Shown one piece after another: positions 1-6,130 of a stretch of DNA of 7,361 bases. Position 1 is the first letter of the stretch. Each line of letters starts with the position of its first letter. Below the pieces are notes generated by a model. The model was not told where the DNA came from and searched no databases. It worked only from the letters and a program-made list of their open reading frames with translations. Source of the DNA: Candidatus Gastranaerophilales bacterium (GTDB lineage Bacteria > Cyanobacteriota > Vampirovibrionia > Gastranaerophilales > Gastranaerophilaceae); the NCBI GenBank assembly GCA_905235825.1, contig CAJONH010000267.1, positions 1 through 7,361 of the forward strand, written 5' to 3'. A program made the position numbers and the translations under genes.

Positions 1-82
1 CCGGCAAAGTGCTCACTTTTTAAAGTCACCACTCCCAAATTTCGTTCACACCCTTCGGGCTTATCACGAAATTTGCTCGGGC
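1..82. repeat. Palindromic intergenic element, possible dispersed repeat end
   Basis: Positions 36-45 (CAAATTTCGT) and 66-75 (ACGAAATTTG) are a perfect 10-bp inverted repeat. Between them lies a small inner CCC-TTC-GGG hairpin at 51-59. A second short palindrome, AAAGTG-CT-CACTTT, lies at 6-19, and AAAGT recurs at 22-26. The segment is richer in GC and in structure than the surrounding DNA and lies just downstream of the minus-strand SGNH gene. There is no T-run after the hairpin on either strand, so it is not a typical intrinsic terminator. The architecture resembles non-coding palindromic repeats scattered between genes (REP or MITE-like), but only one copy is visible here, so 'repeat' in the genomic sense is inference. 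Confidence 0.4.
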
Positions 83-96
83 AATCTATTACTTAA

Positions 97-711
97 TTAA
101 TACTCTCTTAATATGCGTTCCGTTAGTATTTGTGCAATTACAGCGTGTTCTTTTTCTTCATAATGCAGATCATCTTTTTTTGATACTTTAACATATTCAT
201 CTAAATTTAAATATTCCAATTTGTATTTTTCCGCAGCCTGCTTATATATATCCGCTAATTTTTTTGATTTCTCTATTGAATTTTTATTAAATTGAAAAGA
301 AAAAAATCCGTTTAATACGTTTTCATCTAAGCAAGATGGAGATACAAGCATAATTTTTATATTTGGATTAAAGTTCTTTGCTATTCCGATAAGTTTTTCA
401 ATCCCTTGTGTAATTATTTCTTCATCAGTAGAATAAAAAAGCTGAGTGTCATTTATCCCCAGTGCCAGTATTAATACATCAATATCATTAGACATATATT
501 TAGGAAGTGCTAAAAATCCGGTTAATTCTTCATTTTCGGGATTTAGAACAAAACCCGTGCGATTATTGCAGCCCGCTTCTATTACATTGAAATCGGGATG
601 AAGATTTTGTTTTAAAATGCCTGTCCACCTTGTTTTTTCATCATACCTTTTTCCGCTTCCGGGGATAAAACCAAACGTATTACTATCACCAAAACATAAA
701 ATCTTTTTCAT
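97..711 (-). CDS. SGNH/GDSL-family hydrolase (esterase/lipase-like), cytoplasmic
   Basis: This 204-residue protein has the blocks of the SGNH hydrolase fold. Block I is FGDSN with nucleophile Ser10. Block II is around AGCNNRTG (Gly47). Block III is GIND at 85-88, whose Asn is the oxyanion-hole residue. Block V is D180-x-x-H183, which completes the triad. The length is normal for a single-domain member. There is no signal peptide or membrane segment, so it probably acts in the cytoplasm on an ester, thioester or acetyl group. The substrate cannot be told from sequence. The start is ATG at 711 with only a weak GGAAA ribosome-binding site. The gene begins 30 bp after the SRP RNA terminator, leaving little room for a separate promoter, so it may rely on read-through or on an element overlapping the terminator. 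The family assignment is firm and the biological role unknown. Confidence 0.85.
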   Translation of the reverse strand: MKKILCFGDSNTFGFIPGSGKRYDEKTRWTGILKQNLHPDFNVIEAGCNNRTGFVLNPENEELTGFLALPKYMSNDIDVLILALGINDTQLFYSTDEEIITQGIEKLIGIAKNFNPNIKIMLVSPSCLDENVLNGFFSFQFNKNSIEKSKKLADIYKQAAEKYKLEYLNLDEYVKVSKKDDLHYEEKEHAVIAQILTERILREY

Positions 712-741
712 TTGTATTTTCCGATATCTTACTTAATTTAT

Positions 742-776
742 AAAAAATGAGAACTCTTTCGGGAGTTCTCATTTTT
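742..776 (-). terminator. Rho-independent terminator of the SRP RNA gene
   Basis: Positions 743-756 and 763-776 form a perfect 14-bp stem (core GAGAACTC/GAGTTCTC) with a 6-nt loop at 757-762. On the minus strand the hairpin is followed by a run of T (742-747 read as A on plus). It begins directly after the 3' end of the SRP RNA, whose last stem base is at 777. The A/T flanks make the structure nearly symmetric, so it could work in both directions, but no plus-strand gene upstream needs it. Confidence 0.9.
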
Positions 777-1033
777 GCCGTGCCTCTGCCTATCGATAAA
801 TATAAAACGAATTTTTCATACAAGTACCTCCTTGTTCCGTAACTATACCCGCAAGTATCTTCTTAGTGCTGCTGCATTCCTGCCCTGACACGGTTCAAAG
901 GCTTACGCCACAATTAAAGTTCATATCAACGATAAATGTACAATACGTCCGCTCCATAAAAACCTCACGGCAGGCTCTGCACCCCGCTGTGCGTTCGGGT
1001 CAAGAGATCCGCAATGTCCCCGTGGAGCACGGC
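777..1033 (-). ncRNA. ffs: Signal recognition particle RNA, large (Alu-containing) bacterial type
   Basis: This is the RNA core of the signal recognition particle. It binds Ffh and targets nascent membrane and secreted proteins to FtsY and the translocon. The diagnostic apical hairpin is at 866-891 (minus): GUGU-CAGG-GCA-GGAA-UGC-AGCA-GCAC. It contains the GGAA tetraloop (877-880) and the CAGG/AGCA symmetric loop bound by the Ffh M domain, and it is flanked by the conserved GAACC and CUAAG segments. The termini pair exactly: GCCGUGC at 1027-1033 with GCACGGC at 777-783. Long helix 5 is supported by pairing of AUGGAGCGGA with UUCGUUUUAU and of UUGUACA with UGUAUGA. The first 60 or so bases (ACGGGGA, then UGCGGA...CGCA) match a reduced Alu domain like those of cyanobacteria. 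The RNA is about 257 nt, close to the Bacillus and cyanobacterial size. A promoter and a terminator bracket it precisely, so it is an independent unit between queH and the SGNH gene. The exact ends are inferred from pairing. Confidence 0.93.
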
Positions 1034-1039
1034 ATTATT

Positions 1040-1068
1040 ATTATAAAATAAAAATTTATACTCTGCAA
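1040..1068 (-). promoter_or_regulatory. Sigma70-type promoter of the SRP RNA gene
   Basis: On the minus strand a perfect -10 box TATAAT (1045-1040) is preceded by a 17-bp spacer and a partial -35 box TTGCAG (1068-1063). The predicted transcription start falls 6-7 bases downstream, at about 1033, exactly where the paired 5' end of the SRP RNA begins. A near-ideal -10 fits a strongly expressed stable RNA. Confidence 0.75.
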
Positions 1069-1099
1069 TCTATATAATTCTATTAGTGTATAATTTTTG

Positions 1100-1645
1100 T
1101 TATTTAATAATACTAAATTCACACCCGCAGTAATTTTGCCTGTAAAAATTTTCTTCTTTTGCTATTTGCATTGATTTCAAAAATCCATTCTGCTTTTTAA
1201 AATCAATATCAAGAAATTCCAGTTCGTGTTTAAATGCTATATCTTTTGCTATTTCAAATATAACTTTCGAATTTTTATGAGGACTTACGGTTAAAGTTGT
1301 TGTAAATTTGGAAATGCTCAGTTTTAATGCTTTTATTGCAGTATGTAAGAGTCTGTATTCAAAACATTTAGAACATCGCTTTCCTTTTTCGGGTTCATTT
1401 TCCAATCCTGATATATAATCATACCATTTTGAAGATTCTTGCATATCTACAATTAATTCAATATTCTTTTTTTCAGAATAAACTATAAGTTCATCCAGTC
1501 GTCTTTCTAATTCTTCAGACGGAAAAATATTCGGATTAAAAAAATAAACTATAGGTTTATATCCCATATTTTTTAGTAACTCAATCGGATGTGCCGCACA
1601 AACGGCACAACAGGCATGCAATAAAACTTTATTATTTTCCTTCAT
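1100..1645 (-). CDS. queH: Epoxyqueuosine reductase QueH
   Basis: QueH (formerly DUF208) performs the last step of queuosine synthesis: reduction of epoxyqueuosine to queuosine at the wobble base of GUN-anticodon tRNAs. It is the non-homologous, cobalamin-independent replacement for QueG. The 181-residue protein carries the family signatures in order: LLHACCAVC at 8-16 (adjacent Cys12-Cys13), FFNPNIFPSEE at 35-45, GKRCSKCFEYRL at 88-99 (Cys91, Cys94), TTTLTVSPHKN at 115-125, and RQNYCGCEFS at 169-178 (Cys173, Cys175). The CC pair and the CxxC motif are the expected iron-sulfur ligands. The length is near the usual 180-200 residues, and the protein is cytoplasmic. Its ATG lies inside the end of the VKOR-DsbA gene (14-bp overlap), which implies co-transcription and translational coupling. 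No other queuosine gene is present, so the operon placement looks incidental. Confidence 0.95.
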   Translation of the reverse strand: MKENNKVLLHACCAVCAAHPIELLKNMGYKPIVYFFNPNIFPSEELERRLDELIVYSEKKNIELIVDMQESSKWYDYISGLENEPEKGKRCSKCFEYRLLHTAIKALKLSISKFTTTLTVSPHKNSKVIFEIAKDIAFKHELEFLDIDFKKQNGFLKSMQIAKEENFYRQNYCGCEFSIIK

Positions 1646-2837
1646 TTTCCGATTTTCTTATTCCGCCCTGATTTATAATAGCCTGCATAAATTCAGGATA
1701 TGTACCTACACCAACCATTTGTTTTACACCTATAAACAGCGTAGGTGTTCCTGTTACACCTTTTGCATCGGCATTTGATATTGATTCTTTCAATTCATTT
1801 TTTATTTCTTCACTGTTAGCATCTTCTTTTAATTTTTTTACATCAATATCAATAAGTCTGGCTGCTTCAATTATATCCTTTTCTTTTTCGAGATTCGGCT
1901 CGACAAATAAAGCCTGACCCATTTGCCAGTATTTATTCTGTTTTGCGGCAGCAAGCGCATATCTGGCTTTTAAACAGGAATTTTTATGTCCTCCGCCGTC
2001 TTTTATATTAGCATTACATTCTGCATCTAAGGGGAGATTATGCTGTACTACGCTTACATTTTCAAATTCGGATACAATTCTGTGCAGATAAACTTGAGCA
2101 AGAAAACATCCGCCGCAATTGTAATCCATATATTCATCAATTTGTATTAATGCTGCTGCATCTCCCAGTCTGTTTTTATCTGTTTTTATTCCCGAAAGAT
2201 TAAAAGTACGTTTTAATTCTATCTGTTTCCTTATCTGCGGAGAAAATATATTTGATACTGTTGTATATGTTAATATTGATATTCCCAGTATTACAATAAG
2301 ACTGAACCAATATGCATATTTTCTTATTTTAATTGCTTCAATAAAATCATTGAAACTGATTTTAATTTCCTCTGCAATTGATATTCCTTTTGTTTTTGCC
2401 GTAATTGCGATTAATAAATCAATAAAATATGTCATAAAACAGAAAATACAAATTGCATTTATTTTAAATACGGAAATACCGCCTAAAATCATTGATATTA
2501 CAAATGATAATGAACCTATGCAAAAAATATACGATAGCGGATTTTTAAATACTTTTAGAAATCCTAAGAATTTTATATTTTGAATTTTATCAACAAATGT
2601 CATGAAAAGGAAAAATAAATATAGACAGACACCCCACAAGGAAAGAGGTACTCCCAAAAATTGAGAATATGAAGTTTTTGCGACTCCATCACAGTCCATC
2701 ATGTCATTTATTGCACAAATACTAGGTTTTGCATCCTGTGCAAAATTGGCATTGTAATAAACAACGCAAAGCTCTATAGCCAAAGCTAACCCTATTAATG
2801 ATAGTATAGTTAAAACCGTTCTTTTTGTTTTTGTCAT
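1632..2837 (-). CDS. VKOR-DsbA fusion: membrane quinone-dependent disulfide-forming enzyme
   Basis: This fusion makes protein disulfides outside the cytoplasm. The DsbA-like domain oxidises substrates and the vitamin K epoxide reductase (VKOR) domain re-oxidises it, passing electrons to quinone, so it replaces a DsbA/DsbB pair in one chain. The N-terminal part has hydrophobic segments near residues 9-29, 64-82, 102-122, 126-146 and 176-196. Loop cysteines Cys41 and Cys49, the conserved SQFLGVPLSLWG stretch (58-69) and the active CIFC (130-133) are characteristic of VKOR. The C-terminal domain (about 210-395) has the CGGC active site (241-244) and the cis-proline loop TGTPT (362-366, Pro365), plus Cys274 and Cys288. 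ATG at 2837 is supported by an AGGTGAT ribosome-binding sequence at 2841-2847. It lies 83 bp after the HtrA-like gene and overlaps queH, suggesting one transcript. Cyanobacterial homologues known to me usually carry a smaller thioredoxin domain; here the partner looks DsbA-like. Confidence 0.9.
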   Translation of the reverse strand: MTKTKRTVLTILSLIGLALAIELCVVYYNANFAQDAKPSICAINDMMDCDGVAKTSYSQFLGVPLSLWGVCLYLFFLFMTFVDKIQNIKFLGFLKVFKNPLSYIFCIGSLSFVISMILGGISVFKINAICIFCFMTYFIDLLIAITAKTKGISIAEEIKISFNDFIEAIKIRKYAYWFSLIVILGISILTYTTVSNIFSPQIRKQIELKRTFNLSGIKTDKNRLGDAAALIQIDEYMDYNCGGCFLAQVYLHRIVSEFENVSVVQHNLPLDAECNANIKDGGGHKNSCLKARYALAAAKQNKYWQMGQALFVEPNLEKEKDIIEAARLIDIDVKKLKEDANSEEIKNELKESISNADAKGVTGTPTLFIGVKQMVGVGTYPEFMQAIINQGGIRKSENEGK

Positions 2838-2840
2838 TTT

Positions 2841-2847
2841 ATCACCT
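2841..2847 (-). promoter_or_regulatory. Ribosome-binding site of the VKOR-DsbA gene
   Basis: AGGTGAT on the minus strand matches the distal part of the extended anti-Shine-Dalgarno pairing (AGGAGGTGAT). It places its AGG 7 bases before the ATG at 2837, which confirms this start. Confidence 0.6.
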
Positions 2848-2920
2848 GTTAAAATCCCTATATAACATTAATTTTACATCTAAAGAGATTTCCAAAGCAA
2901 TAATATAATATTTGTTAAAA

Positions 2921-3613
2921 TTATTTTATATAATCTTTTATAAGTTTTTTTACTTCATTTGCAGGTACTGCAAACCCGATTCCTATATTTGATTTATTAT
3001 TATCAGGGTTAAATATTGACTGGCTTATACCTATCACTTCACCGTTTGCGTTCAGAATAGGGCCTCCCGAAGAACCGGGATTAATTGCCGCATCGGTTTG
3101 AATTTTATTTCTTTCATAATCTATTCGTGAAACAATTCCGGTTGTTAAAGTTCCGTTAAATCCGAACGGATTTCCTATTGCAAGTACTTTTTGCCCGACT
3201 TTTACAAGTGATGAATCTCCCAGTTTTATTGTCGGCAAAGGTTTTTCAGGTTTGATTTGTAACAGTGCAAGGTCGCCGTTCTGTTTATCTATTCCTATTA
3301 TTTCAGCTTTATATGTTTCTCCTTTTGATGTTGTAACTTCTATATAAGATGATTTATCAACAACGTGAGAACTTGTTAAAATAATTCCTTTGCCGTTTAT
3401 AACACATCCTGTTCCTGATGAAATTCCGTCTGTGAGCTGAGCTTCAACAAGTACTATTGCAGGATTAATTCTCTCGTAAACCGTGACATTAACGAATTCT
3501 TCGCTTCTGTAATCATTATCTTTTGAATATACTTCATTGTTTATCATAAATCCGCTTATACCCGAAACAGTCAGTATAAGTAATACGGACAACATTTTTG
3601 TACGTTTTGGCAT
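2921..3613 (-). CDS. HtrA/DegP-like trypsin-type serine protease, protease domain only
   Basis: This is an envelope serine protease of the HtrA (S1C) family, which degrades or handles misfolded exported proteins. The 230-residue chain has an N-terminal hydrophobic segment (about 8-24) that acts as a signal peptide or membrane anchor, with no clear cleavage site. The trypsin-like triad is His83 in LTSSHVVD, Asp114 in NGDLALLQI and Ser182 in NPGSSGGP; the usual GNSGGP reads GSSGGP here. The HtrA landmarks AIGNPFGF (145-152), TTGIVSR (157-163) and QTDAAINPG (172-180) are present. The protein ends right after IGFAVPANEVKKLI, the normal end of the protease domain, so the PDZ domains of typical 350-480-residue members are absent. 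ATG at 3613 has an AGAGAGG ribosome-binding site at 3623-3629, nine bases upstream. The stop is clean and does not look like a frameshift. It is the first gene of the cluster with VKOR-DsbA, fitting an envelope folding role. Confidence 0.92.
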   Translation of the reverse strand: MPKRTKMLSVLLILTVSGISGFMINNEVYSKDNDYRSEEFVNVTVYERINPAIVLVEAQLTDGISSGTGCVINGKGIILTSSHVVDKSSYIEVTTSKGETYKAEIIGIDKQNGDLALLQIKPEKPLPTIKLGDSSLVKVGQKVLAIGNPFGFNGTLTTGIVSRIDYERNKIQTDAAINPGSSGGPILNANGEVIGISQSIFNPDNNKSNIGIGFAVPANEVKKLIKDYIK

Positions 3614-3808
3614 AAAATTAAACCTCTCTAACCGTATACATTAAACAATTATTTTTTAATTTATACATTGGTAAGATTATGCTTTTTTATTATTAATAAA
3701 GAAATCTTTTAATTTAAAATAATAATCCGAAAAATTATTGTAATAATGTTCTACTAATTTATTCTGTAGGATAATATATTTTTTTTATGTTTCATTAAAA
3801 TTTGATAT
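3614..3808. other. AT-rich divergent intergenic region
   Basis: This 195-bp spacer separates the divergently transcribed HtrA-like gene (minus) and the alpha/beta-hydrolase gene (plus), so promoters for both should lie here. The AGAGAGG ribosome-binding site of the protease gene is at 3623-3629. On the plus strand a GATAAT box at 3770-3775 could be the -10 of the hydrolase gene, but I see no good -35 at the right spacing. No convincing promoter for the minus gene, operator palindrome or RNA gene is visible. Only short A/T-rich inverted repeats occur, as expected by chance. Confidence 0.4.
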
Positions 3809-4996
3809 ATGAAAAGAATTTTGTTTTTAATAATTTTTGTAATATCAGTATTACCTGTATATTCGCAGGAAAATTTAAGTTTTATATATATAAACGGTTC
3901 AAATAATAATAATTTAAAAATGAAGAACTGGTATATGAACGGTGTAAAAAAACTGCACCCGATTTTAAAAAAATATTTTGAAAAAAATACCGATGCACAA
4001 GCGTATTTTAATAAAAATGGAAAAATTAAAATAAATGATGAGCCGATTATTTTCTTTTGGGGATATAAAAGCAGCCGTGATATTGATTATGTGAAAAAGC
4101 AAATAAAACTTACTAAAAGATTCAGTGCATTGGGTTCTTATTTCGCCAAAATATTTTTAACGGAAAATTTTCACGATGCAATATGGATTCAAAAGCCAAA
4201 CAATATGCAGCCTGTTATAGAAGAACTGAACATAATCGTCAAGCAGGAAGCGGAAAAAGGAAATGATGTTGTTTTGTATGGTTATTCTGCAGGTGCATTT
4301 GTTGCCTACGAATATATGTTTAATAAGTTAAGATACATTAATCCCGAAGAATTTTTTACTCAAATAAATGCAGATGAAGATATAATTCAATTTATAAAAA
4401 CACATCCGAATAAAAATACATGTCTTTCAGCTCTTTCAAAACAATATGCGGATATAGGTTCTATTGATTATACAAATAAATTTATTTTAAATGAAAACAA
4501 AATCAAATTGAAAAAAAATTTACTAAACCTTGATGAAATGACGGAAAAAGCCTGTATCCCCGAAAGAAAATTAAAAGGAGTTGTATATTTTGCAAATGCT
4601 ATGCCTTTATTTTATTCCGATTTATTTGATGATAATTTTGATTTAAATATATATAATTCGCTTTTAATCAGGCATATACTTGAAAACGGAATGTTTATGC
4701 TTACGGTTAATTTTAGAGAAGATCCTTTAGGTTTTTCGTTGAGTAAAAATCTTACAATAAAAGAAATTGAACAACATTTAAATATGAAAATAAACAATCC
4801 GTCAGGCATAATTTATAATAATTCTGATGTATGGGCATTTCGATTATTCATAATTGCTCACCAGTGTTATTGGAGTGCCGCAAAAACTTTTGCAAAAGCG
4901 GTTATTAAAAGTCTTGTGGAAGGATACAAATTTCAATATGATTTAAAATATCAGAAAAAAGTTAAACAAGAACATAAAAAGAAATCGGGATTGTAA
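3809..4996 (+). CDS. Exported alpha/beta-hydrolase (lipase-like), unrecognised family
   Basis: This 395-residue protein starts with a clear signal peptide: a Lys-Arg n-region, a hydrophobic core at about 4-17, and likely cleavage near VYS/Q at 19-20. It is therefore probably periplasmic or secreted. The mature part begins with a strand, LSFIYINGSNN (23-33), like the first strand and oxyanion loop of alpha/beta hydrolases. VVLYGYSAGAFVAYEY (154-169) is a typical nucleophile elbow with Ser160 in GYSAG. Strand FMLTVNFREDPLGF (296-309) gives a plausible acid, Asp305, and His351 in IIAHQCYWS is the likely catalytic histidine. This triad order is inferred, not shown. Lys-rich insertions (about 225-240) and a Lys-rich C-terminus (380-393) are notable. 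Substrates could be lipids or other esters. The start has no visible Shine-Dalgarno sequence. The gene stands alone on the plus strand, convergent with the porin-like gene. The fold call is good; I do not recognise the specific family. Confidence 0.75.
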   Translation: MKRILFLIIFVISVLPVYSQENLSFIYINGSNNNNLKMKNWYMNGVKKLHPILKKYFEKNTDAQAYFNKNGKIKINDEPIIFFWGYKSSRDIDYVKKQIKLTKRFSALGSYFAKIFLTENFHDAIWIQKPNNMQPVIEELNIIVKQEAEKGNDVVLYGYSAGAFVAYEYMFNKLRYINPEEFFTQINADEDIIQFIKTHPNKNTCLSALSKQYADIGSIDYTNKFILNENKIKLKKNLLNLDEMTEKACIPERKLKGVVYFANAMPLFYSDLFDDNFDLNIYNSLLIRHILENGMFMLTVNFREDPLGFSLSKNLTIKEIEQHLNMKINNPSGIIYNNSDVWAFRLFIIAHQCYWSAAKTFAKAVIKSLVEGYKFQYDLKYQKKVKQEHKKKSGL

Positions 4997-5002
4997 TTTA
5001 TA

Positions 5003-6130
5003 TCAAATAATAAACCTTGCGGCAAATAAAATCATATTAGAATTCGGAGATGAAGAATTGATTTTACATACATAATTTATTATAAATTTGAAATTTTTAA
5101 AGATTTTATACGTTAAACCTGCCGTATATTCCTGTGAATATTTTGAAGATATATTTTTATTCGGAGTAAAATAATCGTATTTAAAAAGGACTTCTAATTT
5201 TGGGGTCAGTTCATAAGAAATAAGAGAATAAAAACCGTCTGCTTTGTTGCGGGATATTGTAATGCCGTTATAACCGTCAGCATTGGAATATTCGGCTTTT
5301 ACGTGAAATTTTTTATAATCGTAAGAAGCAAATGCAGTATATGTATGGTAATTAATATGATTTTTACCTATAGCATAGCCTGTGCCGATTTTTATATTTT
5401 TATACAGTTCGCTTTCTTGATTTATAAACGGCTTAATAATAGCAAATCCTGTAAAATCAATGCCGTTGCCGAAATCTTTCATATATCTTGTACTGTCATA
5501 TATTCCTATGTCATAATCGATATATTTATACGAAGCAATATTTCTTATACCTGTTGAGAATGAATTTGCAAAAGTTCTGCCTGTTTGTGATTTTAAAACT
5601 GTTTCAGTCTGCATTGTATTTCTGCTTCCGTCATAATTAATCGGAACCCTATTTCCCTGTCCTATAAGTATGGTTTGATTTGGAGTTATATTATGAGAAA
5701 TATATAATCGTGAAATTTTTTCTAAAAATCCCTTGTGATAGCCTTCTAATCTTCTTGTCAGATTATAATCGAACATAAATTCGGTTTTGTTATCATTGAA
5801 TTTTACGGAAAACATCGGTTCAACAATACCGATTTTATTCTTTAAATACGGGCTTGCATTATGAATATCGTAATAAGAAAGAGTATTTTCAAATAAGAAA
5901 GATAATTTTAATGAATTAATAAAAGAATTATTAAATTTTAAACCTTCTTGAGAAAACAATCTTAAAAACGGTGATACGGAATTTTGTTCTTCTGCTTTTC
6001 CGTAATAAATATCAGATAATTTTTCAAGAAAATCGACATAATTTTCAAGTTGTATTTCCTCCTCGATAGAGAATACAGGCGTCATACAAAAAATCAGAAT
6101 AAAAAAAGAAAGTAATAATTTTTTAAACAT
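5003..6130 (-). CDS. Outer-membrane beta-barrel protein, porin-like
   Basis: This 375-residue protein (from the ATG at 6130) has a signal peptide, MFKKLLLSFFILIFCMTPVFS, with probable cleavage after residue 21. A short helical acidic stretch follows (about 22-45), then strand after strand of alternating polar and hydrophobic/aromatic residues separated by polar turns. Examples are the segments around EFMFDYNLTRRLEG, KFHVKAEYSNADGYNGI and LEVLFKYDYFTPN, ending in a hydrophobic strand LFAARFII. This is the pattern of an outer-membrane barrel. The spacing of its C-terminal strands recalls phosphate-selective porin (OprO/OprP) type barrels, a weak impression only. The ATG at 6130 is preferred over an in-frame TTG at 6148 because the signal peptide begins there. 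Its first codons overlap the decarboxylase stop (ATGTTTAA, 8 bp), indicating translational coupling. Cargo and specificity cannot be read from the sequence. Confidence 0.7.
   Translation of the reverse strand: MFKKLLLSFFILIFCMTPVFSIEEEIQLENYVDFLEKLSDIYYGKAEEQNSVSPFLRLFSQEGLKFNNSFINSLKLSFLFENTLSYYDIHNASPYLKNKIGIVEPMFSVKFNDNKTEFMFDYNLTRRLEGYHKGFLEKISRLYISHNITPNQTILIGQGNRVPINYDGSRNTMQTETVLKSQTGRTFANSFSTGIRNIASYKYIDYDIGIYDSTRYMKDFGNGIDFTGFAIIKPFINQESELYKNIKIGTGYAIGKNHINYHTYTAFASYDYKKFHVKAEYSNADGYNGITISRNKADGFYSLISYELTPKLEVLFKYDYFTPNKNISSKYSQEYTAGLTYKIFKNFKFIINYVCKINSSSPNSNMILFAARFII

Noticed and set aside
36..75. Hairpin as a terminator for the SGNH hydrolase gene
   Set aside because: The stem is good but is followed by GGGAGTGG on the minus strand, with no T-run.
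866..1051. Plus-strand open frame of 61 codons
   Set aside because: It lies antisense to the SRP RNA and its promoter, and the protein has no recognisable character or ribosome-binding site.
2350..2583. Plus-strand open frame opposite the VKOR-DsbA gene
   Set aside because: It is antisense to well-supported VKOR membrane segments; its hydrophobicity mirrors that composition.
4612..4809. Minus-strand open frame inside the alpha/beta-hydrolase
   Set aside because: It is a shadow of the plus-strand gene, with no start signal or family motif.
5303..5557. Plus-strand open frame inside the barrel gene
   Set aside because: The minus strand carries a signal peptide and continuous beta-strand pattern; the plus frame has nothing supporting it.
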